Notes: generated from the sequence alone by a model not told the origin. A stretch of DNA of 64,000 nucleotides from Desulfosediminicola flagellatus (GCF_005116655.2 NZ_CP050698.1:2820501-2884500), one strand, 5' to 3'. Shown: positions 17,567-27,275, counted from the first letter of the stretch. Made by a program: numbers and translations.

Positions 17567-19310
17567 CTTCCTTGATCATATTCTCCTTGAACTCAAGAAG
17601 TTTGGCTGCAACCTTTTCGTCATTTAACGCAAGCATCTTACCCGCAAATACCGCTGCATTTTTAGCACCAGCTTTACCAATACCCATAGTAGCAACAGGT
17701 ATACCCGGAGGCATCTGAACTGTTGCGAGCAAAGCATCCATTCCCTGCATTGGTGAAGCATCAAGAGGAACACCAATTACAGGAAGATCAGTGTGCGAAG
17801 CAATTACACCTGCAAGATGAGCGGCCATGCCTGCCCCTGCAATGATGATCTTCAAACCTCTTTCCTGTGCAGTCTTAGCATATGTCGTAGCTCGCTCAGG
17901 AGTTCTGTGCGCTGATGCTACTGTCATTTCATATGAAATACCCAGAAGGGTAAACATGTCAGCTGCAGCTTTCATTACAGGCCAATCTGAATCACTACCC
18001 ATCAATATACCTACGACAGGTTTACTCTTATCTGCTTCAAACCTCTTCATCGCTTTTGCTCCAATATCTCTTCTAAAATATGCACCGGTCCAATTGATAC
18101 AATCTACAGCCTTATATGATGCCTCTATAGCAGATTTGAGGCTATCACCAATAGCAGTTACACCAAGAACCCTTCCACCATTTGTTACAACCTTCCCATC
18201 CTTCAGGTCAGTACCTGCATGAAAGACAACAACACCAGGAACTTCACCTGCCCGTTCGAAACCGGACATTTCAATTCCTTTTTCATAGCTTCCGGGATAT
18301 CCACCAGACGCCATCACGACACACACTGTTGGGCGTGGGTCAATCTTCATGTCGATTTCATCAAGTCTGCCGTCAATTGCTGCCTCAAAGATATCTATAA
18401 TATCCGACTCAAGTCGCATAAGTAGAGGTTGAGCCTCAGGATCACCAAATCGACAATTGAACTCCAATACCTGAATCGAGTCTCCATCAATCATGAGGCC
18501 GGCATACAACATACCTTTATACGGCCTACCCTCTTTGGCAAGGCCTTCAACGGTAGGTAACATTACATTCTTCATGACATAGTCACTGATCTCATCAGTA
18601 ACTACCGGAGCCGGAGAATATGCGCCCATACCGCCAGTGTTCGGTCCTTTGTCATTTTCATACGCAGCCTTATGGTCCTGAGACGTTGGCAAAGGCAATA
18701 CAGTTTTACCATCAGTAAAAGCAATAAACGACGCTTCCTCTCCCTTAAGACATGCTTCTATAACTATGGTGTTGCCTGCAGTTCCGAAGGCCTTGTCCTG
18801 CATTATCAAATCTACAGCTTCTTTAGCTTCATCTTCGGTAGCAGCTACAATCACCCCTTTACCTGCTGCCAGCCCATCCGCCTTAACAACAATTGGTGCC
18901 CCGCACTTATCTATGTAGTCTTTAGCCGGTCCACTCTCGGTAAACACTTCAAATTCTGCCGTAGGGATGTTGTATTTAGCAAGAAATTCCTTGGTGAACA
19001 CTTTGCTGCCTTCAAGAATCGAGGCGGCTTTGCTCGGCCCAAATACACGAAGATTGTTTTCTTCAAAAAGATCCACAATACCTACAACAAGCGATGCTTC
19101 AGGCCCGACCACAGTAAGATCTATTTTTTCTTTTAAGGCGAATTCGAGTAATGCATGTATATCAGTAGCATCAATATTTACACATTCGGCCATGCCTGCT
19201 ATACCCGCATTCCCGGGTGCACAGAATATTTTTTTAACTTTGGTGCTCTGGTTAATTTTCCAGACCAGAGCATGCTCTCTTCCACCTGAACCAACGACAA
19301 GTACTTTCAT
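17529..19310 (-). CDS. purD: PurD-PurE fusion: GAR synthetase + N5-CAIR mutase
   Basis: A single 593-residue frame joins two purine-biosynthesis enzymes. Residues 1-425 are phosphoribosylamine-glycine ligase (PurD): VVGSGGREHALVWK at the start, the ATP-grasp segment with VVKADGLAAGKG near 145 and the metal-site LEFNCRFGDPE near 285. Residues 430-593 are class I N5-CAIR mutase (PurE): GILMGSDSDW near 434, ASAHRTPER near 465 and the GAGMAAHLAGV segment near 493. There is essentially no linker. The two steps (GAR formation, AIR carboxylation) are not consecutive in the pathway. A TGGAG ribosome-binding sequence precedes ATG 19310. Confidence 0.95.
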   Translation of the reverse strand: MKVLVVGSGGREHALVWKINQSTKVKKIFCAPGNAGIAGMAECVNIDATDIHALLEFALKEKIDLTVVGPEASLVVGIVDLFEENNLRVFGPSKAASILEGSKVFTKEFLAKYNIPTAEFEVFTESGPAKDYIDKCGAPIVVKADGLAAGKGVIVAATEDEAKEAVDLIMQDKAFGTAGNTIVIEACLKGEEASFIAFTDGKTVLPLPTSQDHKAAYENDKGPNTGGMGAYSPAPVVTDEISDYVMKNVMLPTVEGLAKEGRPYKGMLYAGLMIDGDSIQVLEFNCRFGDPEAQPLLMRLESDIIDIFEAAIDGRLDEIDMKIDPRPTVCVVMASGGYPGSYEKGIEMSGFERAGEVPGVVVFHAGTDLKDGKVVTNGGRVLGVTAIGDSLKSAIEASYKAVDCINWTGAYFRRDIGAKAMKRFEADKSKPVVGILMGSDSDWPVMKAAADMFTLLGISYEMTVASAHRTPERATTYAKTAQERGLKIIIAGAGMAAHLAGVIASHTDLPVIGVPLDASPMQGMDALLATVQMPPGIPVATMGIGKAGAKNAAVFAGKMLALNDEKVAAKLLEFKENMIKEVEEKARKLEASC

Positions 19311-19437
19311 ATCGGCAACTCCAGTATTTAGTGTATAATGTTAATGGGAATTTTTAAAAAAACAGGTATATAAACGAAAGCTTTGTTGTTGATAAACTTC
19401 AATTTTGCACGTTGACAAACACAGTTCGAGCTATTAC

Positions 19438-19457
19438 ATGAATGAATAGCCATTCAT
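19438..19457. promoter_or_regulatory. Candidate TetR-family operator
   Basis: A perfect inverted repeat ATGAATG (19438-19444), six bases, CATTCAT (19451-19457) lies 47 bases before the TetR gene. TGAATG/CATTCA half-sites are typical for TetR regulators that control fatty-acid degradation genes, and these regulators usually control themselves. The site also lies upstream of the divergent purD-purE gene. Confidence 0.6.
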
Positions 19458-19503
19458 AAAAAGCCAGGCTGAGATAAAACGTCCACCCGAGCTTCCTTTA
19501 GGT

Positions 19504-20097
19504 ATGAAAGCAGTTAACAAACATTCAAGAATTATAACGGCGGCCACGAAAGTTTTTGCCAAAAAAGGATTTTTCACCGCAAGAATATCCGATATCGCCA
19601 AAGAAGCCAAGGTTGCAGACGGTACAATATACCTCTACTTCAACAACAAATACGATATTCTCATATCTGTTTTTGAAGAAGAAATTGGCAAACTTGTCAT
19701 TCAGGTGAAAAAAGCTCTCGAAAAAGAGACCAATCCGCAAAAAATGCTAGAGATTTTTGCGGATAAACACCTCCGAACGATGAAGAAAAACAGGAACCTG
19801 GCCGAAGTCATTCAGGTGGAATTGCGACAGACCAATAAAGTGATCAAAGATTATCGCAATAAAACCTTTACAGAGTATATCGACATTGTCGCAGATATTA
19901 TCCGATCTGGCCAGGATGCTGGTGTCTTTCGTCCGGATATTCAGCCAGATCTAGCCAAACGCGCGTTCTTCGGTGCTCTTGATGAAATTTCCAGAATATG
20001 GAACATTTCCCTGGAAACTCACTATGACGTTGATGAAACCACCAGCCAAGTTCTACTCATCTTTCTCTCTGGATTAACTGCGGACAACACTCGTTGA
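19504..20097 (+). CDS. TetR/AcrR family transcriptional regulator
   Basis: The 197-residue protein has a TetR DNA-binding domain at residues 8-55: IITAATKVFAKKGF, then the helix-turn-helix ISDIAKEAKVADGTIYLYF. The C-terminal ligand domain resembles the group of TetR regulators tied to acyl-CoA metabolism (the segment LRTMKKNRNLAEVIQVELRQ is typical). It is divergent from purD-purE. An inverted repeat at 19438-19457 probably mediates autoregulation. No neighbouring lipid-metabolism gene is in the window, so its targets are not visible. Confidence 0.88.
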   Translation: MKAVNKHSRIITAATKVFAKKGFFTARISDIAKEAKVADGTIYLYFNNKYDILISVFEEEIGKLVIQVKKALEKETNPQKMLEIFADKHLRTMKKNRNLAEVIQVELRQTNKVIKDYRNKTFTEYIDIVADIIRSGQDAGVFRPDIQPDLAKRAFFGALDEISRIWNISLETHYDVDETTSQVLLIFLSGLTADNTR

Positions 20098-20124
20098 GAT
20101 ATTTCTTCTCAGAACCTCCACAAA

Positions 20125-20610
20125 TTACGCAAAATCCGACCTGCCGATCTCCATCAATTCAAATTCCCGATTTCCACCAGGAGTTACTACCAGCACCTCA
20201 TCGCCAACTTCTTTACCTAGCATAGATCGACCAAGGGGAGAGAGAACCGAAATTGAACCTTTCTTTACGTCTGATTCTTCAGGTCCCAGCAACTGGTAAC
20301 GTACTTCTTCATCCGTATCAAGATCCAGCAGCGTTAAAACCGTGCCAAAAACGGCTCTTTCAATGGATACTTTTGAGCAGTCAATTACTTCCGCACGGGA
20401 TAATTTGTCTTTTAGTTCAAGAATTCGTCCTTCAATATGTCCCTGTCGTTCTTTCGCTGCATGGTATTCGGCGTTTTCTTTGAGATCGCCATGTTCGCGT
20501 GCAACCTCAATTGCTTTTACTACTTCAAACCGATCAATCTTTTCAAGCTTGTTTAATTCTTCGCGCAATCTTTGATTTCCAGCCTTAGACATTGGAATTC
20601 GCTCAACCAT
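20125..20610 (-). CDS. greA: Transcription elongation factor GreA
   Basis: The 161-residue protein has the N-terminal coiled coil (residues about 10-75, with EKIDRFEVVKAIEVAREHGDL and NAEYHAAKERQG) that enters the RNA polymerase secondary channel. The acidic tip residues and the C-terminal FKBP-like domain (GTVLTLLDLDTDEE and SPLGRSMLGK) are present. It rescues backtracked polymerase by stimulating transcript cleavage. ATG 20610 is selected because GGAGG lies five bases upstream; the ATG 12 bases earlier is part of that ribosome-binding region. Confidence 0.95.
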   Translation of the reverse strand: MVERIPMSKAGNQRLREELNKLEKIDRFEVVKAIEVAREHGDLKENAEYHAAKERQGHIEGRILELKDKLSRAEVIDCSKVSIERAVFGTVLTLLDLDTDEEVRYQLLGPEESDVKKGSISVLSPLGRSMLGKEVGDEVLVVTPGGNREFELMEIGRSDFA

Positions 20611-20622
20611 TACTGCCTCCAT

Positions 20623-20668
20623 AAAAAAAAAATCCTGCCAGGTATCTTTACTTCCTCCCTGGACAGGA
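20623..20668 (-). terminator. Terminator/attenuator immediately before greA
   Basis: On the minus strand, TCCTGtCCAGG-type arms (20633-20642 and 20658-20668) form a stem followed by ten T residues (20623-20632). The T-run ends only 12 bases before the greA start. It may terminate the upstream TPR gene or attenuate greA. The remainder of the gap 20669-20966 shows no gene. Confidence 0.7.
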
Positions 20669-20966
20669 AAACTGTGTTTTCTTAATTAGTAATTATTCAG
20701 TCACCAGCCCGACCTTGCCTCACTCAGGAGCTGAATCGTATCAGGAATGCTCCAGATGTATACAAACAGGCGTGTTAACGAGTTCCTATCCTAAACTACC
20801 CTTCTGCCCAATATCAGCGTTGTGGCCCTGATTTTTATCCTCAGAATATCAGCAATATGCTTGCGGTTAAAATCTGAGTCGCGCCTCGATCTTGAACAGA
20901 ATACTGAGTTTCAGGATTGAAACTAACTATAAATGTTTATGGTGAACAATTACCTAAATTGTAAAA

Positions 20967-23900
20967 TTACCAACGATACATAAGGGAAAGACCTGCACTG
21001 TGCTCTCTATAATCATCGCTTGTCGAATATAGCAACTCTCCTTTTAATAGGAAATTGCTGCTCATTTCAAGGAAAATATCAAAGTTACCAGAGTAAATAA
21101 ATGTTTCATCCATCTCATATCCAACAGAAAAACCTAGCGAATAATAACTTGGAGCCTTCTCGAAAACATCTAACTGCTTGAGCAAATGATGAAATCTAAC
21201 AGACACCAGGTGCTGCCAGTAGTCATCGGGGCTCCAGTAATCAAGAGTTACTGGAACAGCTATTTCAACAGCATCACCAGTAGACTCAGAAGCATCAAGC
21301 GTATCAATTTGCATTGAATCCAAACCGCTGTTTACTAGTTCATAGCTGTACTTCAGTTCGACAGTAGTAAATTCACTGAATATTGAATAGGTTGTCCACA
21401 GATAAATTCTATCCTGACTGTTATCATCATTATACCAACGCTTTCGATATTCACCACCCAGGTTAAAACCTGATGAGCCTTCTATTAATAAGCCCCCAGT
21501 GATTTCCTGACTGTACAGATCACTTTCAAGAGATTCCAGAGTATCATCTACAACATCCTGCTGATAGCGAACGTACCCAGACAACAGATCATCGAGTTGA
21601 TACTGGACCTTCATATCAGAAAGAAGTGTCCCGTTTCCCCCTGAGTCAAGATAGTGGTAACCAAGACCTAAATCCACTGTTGTCCTGTTATTTATCTCAA
21701 AAACAGATTTTCCATGTATTACACGACCCTCTATTTCACCATCGCCTGAAGCTTTTTGGTATTCCAACTCATTGTAGTTAAATTCAATCTGACTGGTAAT
21801 ATCTGGATTGAACCTGAAACTCGGTCCAACACCTGTTTTAACCACATTTATAGAATCATCGCGGCCTTCTTTACTCAAATACACATACTCAAGCCCGAGC
21901 GTAGGGGATCTGGTGATTTTGTTTCGCTCAATAGACTCATCCAGTTCAGGGTACTTTTCTCCTTGAGCTTCGAGGTAGCTGTATACTTCAGCCTCCTTAC
22001 GATAATCACCTAGTCTTTCATATATTTTGGCAAGATCCTTCAACCCTTCTGCAGACTGATATTCACGTAAATTATGTCTATAGTTTTTCTCAGCAGTTAT
22101 GTATTTGTTCTGCTTCACAGCCTTCCTAACCATATATTCACTCTTAACAAGCTTTTCCCAACGATACCGGTCATACAAATCTGCAGCAATCTCACCAACA
22201 GCTGTTTCGATATTGAAAAGAAAACCATGGTCAGCGGTCATAGAATTCAACTTATCCAGCTGATCTGGTTGCTTATAGGTAAATAACTTCCAGAAGATTT
22301 TTTTATCTTCTTCCTGCCACCTGAAATCTAACTTTTTCTCTGATAGCCGCTGTTTAAATAGGGAAACAACAGGAGGATTAAGGAGTTCACGATAGAGAGA
22401 CAAAGCCTTGTCGTAATCTCCCATTGCCCAATATGTTCGTGTTTCTAATAATTTAAATTCAATGGGCAGTTGAGCTATTTTTTTGTCGGTAAGTTCGGCA
22501 ATAACGAGCGAATAGTTTGCCTGTTTAAACTCCAATTGCAAATACCTTTTGTAAAAAAAGATTTCTTGCGGGTATTCAGCATGCAATTGCTTATAAGTCT
22601 CTGCAGCACTATCTATTTGGCCAAGATTGTTGAGCCTTTCAGCCTGGGCAATCCTCGCTCGCGGGGATTGAGCAGTTGAAGCGAGAATTTTATTATACAT
22701 TTCCAGCGCTACTCTTTCCTGTCCCAGCTCTACAGCATTTTCTGCATCGGTATAGATGCGAGCAATGGACACAGCGTCTTTTCTGTTATAGGAGTTCTGG
22801 AAATACTTGCTTATGTCGACCCGACCTTTCCCTTTAACAATAGCACGAATAAACTCCGCACTGGTAATATTACGACCAGCTTTCTCTGATCTGACAAGCA
22901 CATCCGAACAAAGTTCATATTCATCTTCTATGATATATAACCTGCACAATTCCTGCTCAAACCGCGATAACAGAGAATTACGTTCTTTGCTATTAATTGC
23001 TGTCTGCTTCTGTTTAATGTAAAGTTCCACTTCATCAGCTGCAACCGAATATTCTTCTTCAGACTCCAACAGGTGAATGTAGGTTTCAAAGAGATCCTGA
23101 CTTGCAGGGTCAGTTTGTTCCTGCCATGATTTACCAGCAGGATCATTACCAAAATATCTGAATAATGACCATCCATCCTCAGTTACACCTGAGTCAATTG
23201 CATGTTCGATAAGTTGAAAAATTGTAGCTTTATTAGCACCATCAGAGATCAATAGTGATCGTAATATTTTTTCTGATTCAAAATTTGCACCCATCATTTT
23301 CAGGGTAATGGCTCTATGGAGTAATATTTCTATTCGGCCTTCTTTACCAGCCCAGTCAGTATTTAACATTCTGGAGTAAATAGATTCAGCAACAGAATAT
23401 TGCCCATTCAGTCGAAGACCTTCAATATATAAAAGATATAGATTGAGATATTTTTTTTCTAATGAGGTAGCGGTCAAAGGCCTGCCCAACTCTATCAATT
23501 CCTTGAGTAAACCGAAGTCTCCAGCTTGACGTAATAGCTTCGTATATAGCGTACCCAACTCTCTTGAACTCTTCCAGGCCTCCATTGAAGAATAAAAAGC
23601 TCGTATATCATCTCCAGCCTGCTCTTCAATCATGGCTTTCAAGAGATAATATGAAGCACTCCCGGCCATATTTCCCTTAATGTTTTTAAGATATACATTC
23701 GCTTTAGAACTATCGCCGGTGCGAAAATAGATTTCTGCTAACCTGTAAGCAACATCATCCTTATTCCTGCTATGAGTATAAATTACTTCAAGCAGGCTGG
23801 TAAGTGCTTTGGTCTTGCCTGAATGTTCTAATTTCTTGGCCATCAACCTATATATTGAAAGCCGGTTATCTGTAAATTCGAGCAGATCGTTCCAAAGTAT

Positions 23901-24962
23901 CTCCGCCCCATCATTTTCAACTATTGCGAGTAGATCATTTGCAATTGTATCCCGTATAATATCAAGTTCTTTTGCTGCCTGTTTATCTTTGGGAACAAGT
24001 TTAGTATACCGCTCATAAAATCTAAGCGCTTTATCAGCCCTACCGAAATCTCTTACATAAATCCTAGCAGCAGTCAGCAACAAGTTTTGATTTAAATGCT
24101 TGTCATTATTTAAAATTGATAAAATATGAGGAAGTGCCAGGCGTGAATTTCCAGTATCCAGAAAATAATTACATGCTTTCAAATGATAGGTAATGTTGTC
24201 CGGGTCTGTTTCAAGGATGCGTTTCCAAACGGGCAAAGCTTTCTCTTTTTCACCCGCTTGCACGAAAAGCTCAGCAGCTTTCTGAAGTTGCTCTTTCTCT
24301 AACCCAGCATCGTTTAATAAGAGCGAATAATAGTCACTTGCTTTTCTGAATTGTCCTAAATTCTGAGCAACATGAGCAAGCATCTCAAGAACACGCGTAT
24401 CATCAGGCTTACGTTGCCTTAGCTGTTCAAGCAAAGTAAAAGCCTGTGCGTCACGACCTAATCCCAGCAGTCCATCTACGAGACCTTTGAGAGCAAGAAC
24501 CCCTTCATCTCCACCCGGTTCTCGCGAATACACTTGGCCAAGATATTTAACAGCCCGTCTATATTCTTTGGTTCTAAGAGCCACATGGCCCGCCATTGAA
24601 ATATATTCAAGACTATACGGATTTCCTTCAATAAGGCTTTCAAGAATTGACGTAGCCAGGTCAAACTCTTCAAGTGTAAAAAGTATTTTGCAATATTCCC
24701 ATTTGGCCTCTTCAATCCGAGGTTTTTTAAGAACTAATTCTTTGTAATACTCGGCAGCTGCGACGTAATTACCCTGACGTGCAAGATCTCTTCCGGCATC
24801 CCAGTAACTTTTCCATAACGGAGTATCCGGAGCATCTACAGTTACTATTTCACGGTCAGGAGTAATGGCGGAATACAGATGGGGCGGCAAGGCCAGTGCA
24901 ACAGCCAGAATAATGAGAAAAACATGACTGTTAATTTTCAAACCCAGCCTTTTTAATACCAT
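20967..24962 (-). CDS. Large TPR protein with C-terminal outer-membrane beta-barrel
   Basis: The 1331-residue protein has an N-terminal signal anchor (residues about 13-32). A very long series of TPR-like helical repeats spans about 45-990. The last about 330 residues alternate hydrophobic and polar strands (for example SGFNLGGEYRKRWY, SIFSEFTTVELKYSYEL) and end in an aromatic residue (LSLMYRW), as outer-membrane barrels do. This layout matches polysaccharide exporters such as BcsC, PgaA and PelB, where the TPR part recruits periplasmic enzymes and the barrel forms the pore. No glycosyltransferase or other exopolysaccharide gene is adjacent in the window, so the substrate is unknown. Confidence 0.8.
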   Translation of the reverse strand: MVLKRLGLKINSHVFLIILAVALALPPHLYSAITPDREIVTVDAPDTPLWKSYWDAGRDLARQGNYVAAAEYYKELVLKKPRIEEAKWEYCKILFTLEEFDLATSILESLIEGNPYSLEYISMAGHVALRTKEYRRAVKYLGQVYSREPGGDEGVLALKGLVDGLLGLGRDAQAFTLLEQLRQRKPDDTRVLEMLAHVAQNLGQFRKASDYYSLLLNDAGLEKEQLQKAAELFVQAGEKEKALPVWKRILETDPDNITYHLKACNYFLDTGNSRLALPHILSILNNDKHLNQNLLLTAARIYVRDFGRADKALRFYERYTKLVPKDKQAAKELDIIRDTIANDLLAIVENDGAEILWNDLLEFTDNRLSIYRLMAKKLEHSGKTKALTSLLEVIYTHSRNKDDVAYRLAEIYFRTGDSSKANVYLKNIKGNMAGSASYYLLKAMIEEQAGDDIRAFYSSMEAWKSSRELGTLYTKLLRQAGDFGLLKELIELGRPLTATSLEKKYLNLYLLYIEGLRLNGQYSVAESIYSRMLNTDWAGKEGRIEILLHRAITLKMMGANFESEKILRSLLISDGANKATIFQLIEHAIDSGVTEDGWSLFRYFGNDPAGKSWQEQTDPASQDLFETYIHLLESEEEYSVAADEVELYIKQKQTAINSKERNSLLSRFEQELCRLYIIEDEYELCSDVLVRSEKAGRNITSAEFIRAIVKGKGRVDISKYFQNSYNRKDAVSIARIYTDAENAVELGQERVALEMYNKILASTAQSPRARIAQAERLNNLGQIDSAAETYKQLHAEYPQEIFFYKRYLQLEFKQANYSLVIAELTDKKIAQLPIEFKLLETRTYWAMGDYDKALSLYRELLNPPVVSLFKQRLSEKKLDFRWQEEDKKIFWKLFTYKQPDQLDKLNSMTADHGFLFNIETAVGEIAADLYDRYRWEKLVKSEYMVRKAVKQNKYITAEKNYRHNLREYQSAEGLKDLAKIYERLGDYRKEAEVYSYLEAQGEKYPELDESIERNKITRSPTLGLEYVYLSKEGRDDSINVVKTGVGPSFRFNPDITSQIEFNYNELEYQKASGDGEIEGRVIHGKSVFEINNRTTVDLGLGYHYLDSGGNGTLLSDMKVQYQLDDLLSGYVRYQQDVVDDTLESLESDLYSQEITGGLLIEGSSGFNLGGEYRKRWYNDDNSQDRIYLWTTYSIFSEFTTVELKYSYELVNSGLDSMQIDTLDASESTGDAVEIAVPVTLDYWSPDDYWQHLVSVRFHHLLKQLDVFEKAPSYYSLGFSVGYEMDETFIYSGNFDIFLEMSSNFLLKGELLYSTSDDYREHSAGLSLMYRW

Positions 24963-25050
24963 GGACTTTGCCTTTTCAGGCAGAGAAAGGATTTATAGAT
25001 GTATCAGGAATCGGCTATTGCAGCCGATTCCTGTGTTTGAATCTGCTGGA

Positions 25051-26226
25051 TTATAGATAGTATTTTTTTATGGTCTCTACAACATATGTCTGCATCTCAT
25101 CAGTCAATTCAGGATATATTGGAAGAGCAATCGTCTCATTGGCGGCCTTTTCTGCCTCAGGCATCGACCACTTTTTCGCATCAGTTCCAAGGCATTCCTG
25201 TAGATGAAGAGGAACCGGATAATAAATTTCGCAACCGATATCGTTTTTAAGCAACCAATCACGTAGACCATCACGATCCTTAACCCGCAGGATATATTGA
25301 TTGTAAATATGACTGATCCCTCTTGAACCATCTTCAAATTGCTTATACACCGATGTCGGAATAGCAATTTTTTCACCACCGATAAGCCCTGAGTCTGTAA
25401 ACATAGAATTATACAATGCTGCGTTCTCAGTCCGTTGCCTATGCCATTTATCCAGATGTCGAAGTTTTACACGTAAAGCTGCGGCCTGCAATGCATCCAA
25501 TCGGAAATTTCCTCCTATCATCGAATGATAGTATTTAGGATATGCACCGTGGTTTCTTAAAAGCTCGATCGTATTAGCAAACTCTTTATCCTGAGTGATG
25601 ACCATACCGCCATCACCGATACCACCGAGGTTTTTGCTCGGGAAAAACGAAAAACACCCGGCAACACCCATAGAACCAGCCCTCTTCCAAGTGACCTGGT
25701 CTCCATCGACTTCCGGATATTCGGCGCCAATAGCCTGCGCTGCATCTTCCACTACCGGCAGTCCATACTCTGCAGCAATACCCATGATCGCAGTCATGTC
25801 AGCACATTGACCGTAGAGGTGCACTGGAATAATCGCTTTTATTTTCTTTGAGGTATCTGCCGCAAGCACTTCCCGCATTTTTTCGGGATCGATATTAAAA
25901 CTTACAGGGTCAATATCGGCAAATACCGGGCGAGCACCAAGCCTGAGCACAACACCCATGGTTGCAAAAAATGTGTACGGTGTAGTCAGGACTTCATCAC
26001 CCTCACCAATTCCAAGAGCCATCAGGGCGACCAGAAGTGCATCAGTACCACTTGAAACACCAATTCCGTGTTGTGCTCCTGAGTATGCTGCAATTTCCTG
26101 CTCTAAACCAACGACCTCAGGTCCGTGAATATATCGCGTTGAACGTAATACCTGGTTAACAGCGTCTACCAGATCAGATTCAAGACAGGCAAACTGTGCC
26201 TGCAAATCAAGTAAAGGTACTTTCAT
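25051..26226 (-). CDS. DegT/DnrJ/EryC1/StrS family aminotransferase
   Basis: The 391-residue PLP enzyme has the family hallmarks. GVSSGTDALLVALMALGIGEGD-type residues near 56 bind the phosphate, VEDAAQAIGA near 157 holds the Asp that contacts the pyridine N, and FFPSKNLGGIGDGG near 190 carries the Schiff-base Lys. A GNFRLDALQAAAL segment follows near 235. Family members transaminate keto-sugars for surface polysaccharides. The closest neighbour, the TPR/barrel protein 88 bases downstream, also suggests a cell-envelope polysaccharide role; this is inference. Confidence 0.9.
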   Translation of the reverse strand: MKVPLLDLQAQFACLESDLVDAVNQVLRSTRYIHGPEVVGLEQEIAAYSGAQHGIGVSSGTDALLVALMALGIGEGDEVLTTPYTFFATMGVVLRLGARPVFADIDPVSFNIDPEKMREVLAADTSKKIKAIIPVHLYGQCADMTAIMGIAAEYGLPVVEDAAQAIGAEYPEVDGDQVTWKRAGSMGVAGCFSFFPSKNLGGIGDGGMVITQDKEFANTIELLRNHGAYPKYYHSMIGGNFRLDALQAAALRVKLRHLDKWHRQRTENAALYNSMFTDSGLIGGEKIAIPTSVYKQFEDGSRGISHIYNQYILRVKDRDGLRDWLLKNDIGCEIYYPVPLHLQECLGTDAKKWSMPEAEKAANETIALPIYPELTDEMQTYVVETIKKYYL

Positions 26227-26288
26227 GGCTCTTTTGAATGTAAATTTTGAAAATTAACTACAGATATCAAGTAAAAACCTGACAGCTA

Positions 26289-27275
26289 TTAGTCCTTTGA
26301 ATTTATAACGATTTTTTCGCCATCGAAGAAATCAATAATGTCAGGCATCTCGGCTTCAAGATATTTTTTCATCTTTTTCAGCAGATTCACTTCAATCTGC
26401 CTCACCCGCTCTCTTGAAATTGCAAATTTATCAGCAATATTCTGCAGAGTCATGGGTTCGTCGGTAAGTAAACGCTTTTCAAGAATCATTTTCTCTTTGT
26501 CGTTTAACTTATCTTTCAATACTTCCAGTAGCTCAGCAAGTTTAACGCGAATCTCTTTTCCTGCTACTGTGGACTCGATATTTGGACCTTTGCTGGGAAT
26601 AAAGTTTTTCTGTTCATCATCAGAATCACTACGAACAGGACTCTCAAGTGACACATCCCAGTTGTCCATCCTTTGGCTCATCTCTATAACTTCGCGCTCT
26701 TTGACATTCAAACGTTCGGCGAGAAGTTTAGGTTCAGCCGCAAACCCTTGAGCTTCAAGGAGTTTTTTCTCTTTATTTAAACTAAAGAACAATTTTCGTT
26801 GAGCCTGTGTTGTACCAATCTTAACCAACCGCCAGTTGTCCATGATAAACTTCAACACGTAAGCTCTAATCCAGTAGGCGGCATAATAGGAAAACTTTAC
26901 CCCTCTATAGGGATCAAATTTTTTGGTAGCCTGAACAAGACCGACGTTTCCTTCCTGAATGAGATCCATAAAATTCTGCATCCAGTATTTCTGGAAATCC
27001 ATTGCAACCTTAACTACAAGTCTAAGGTTGGCAGAGACAAGTCGATACGCGGCTTCCTGATCACCTTGCTCACGAAACCGAATTGCAAGCTCATCAGTTT
27101 CTTCACGGGAAAGCAGCTCGTACTGGCTTATCTCCTGCAGATATCTATGTAATGCCGGGTTACTTAAAGCGGGAAGGTTCTCATCGTCGGAAATGGAGAC
27201 AAGCTGATTCCCATTAAACACATCATTGGGGTCAACTTCTATTTCTACTTCTAAATCTGCGGAACTTTTACTCAT
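26289..27275 (-). CDS. rpoH: RNA polymerase sigma factor RpoH (sigma-32)
   Basis: This 328-residue alternative sigma factor directs heat-shock transcription. Region 1.2-2 is present (LHRYLQEISQYELLSREE near residue 42, then the 2.1-2.4 core with ANLRLVVKVA and DLIQEGNVGL). The RpoH box QRKLFFSLNKEKKLL near residue 160 separates it from housekeeping sigma-70. Region 4.2 holds the helix-turn-helix (TLQNIADKFAISRERVRQIE). An AGGAG lies about nine bases before ATG. The acidic N-terminal about 35 residues are slightly longer than in E. coli. Confidence 0.9.
   Translation of the reverse strand: MSKSSADLEVEIEVDPNDVFNGNQLVSISDDENLPALSNPALHRYLQEISQYELLSREETDELAIRFREQGDQEAAYRLVSANLRLVVKVAMDFQKYWMQNFMDLIQEGNVGLVQATKKFDPYRGVKFSYYAAYWIRAYVLKFIMDNWRLVKIGTTQAQRKLFFSLNKEKKLLEAQGFAAEPKLLAERLNVKEREVIEMSQRMDNWDVSLESPVRSDSDDEQKNFIPSKGPNIESTVAGKEIRVKLAELLEVLKDKLNDKEKMILEKRLLTDEPMTLQNIADKFAISRERVRQIEVNLLKKMKKYLEAEMPDIIDFFDGEKIVINSKD

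Noticed and set aside
18672..19136. 154-codon + strand frame opposite purD
   Set aside because: It is antisense to the ATP-grasp part of PurD, with low-complexity Phe/Ser-rich sequence.
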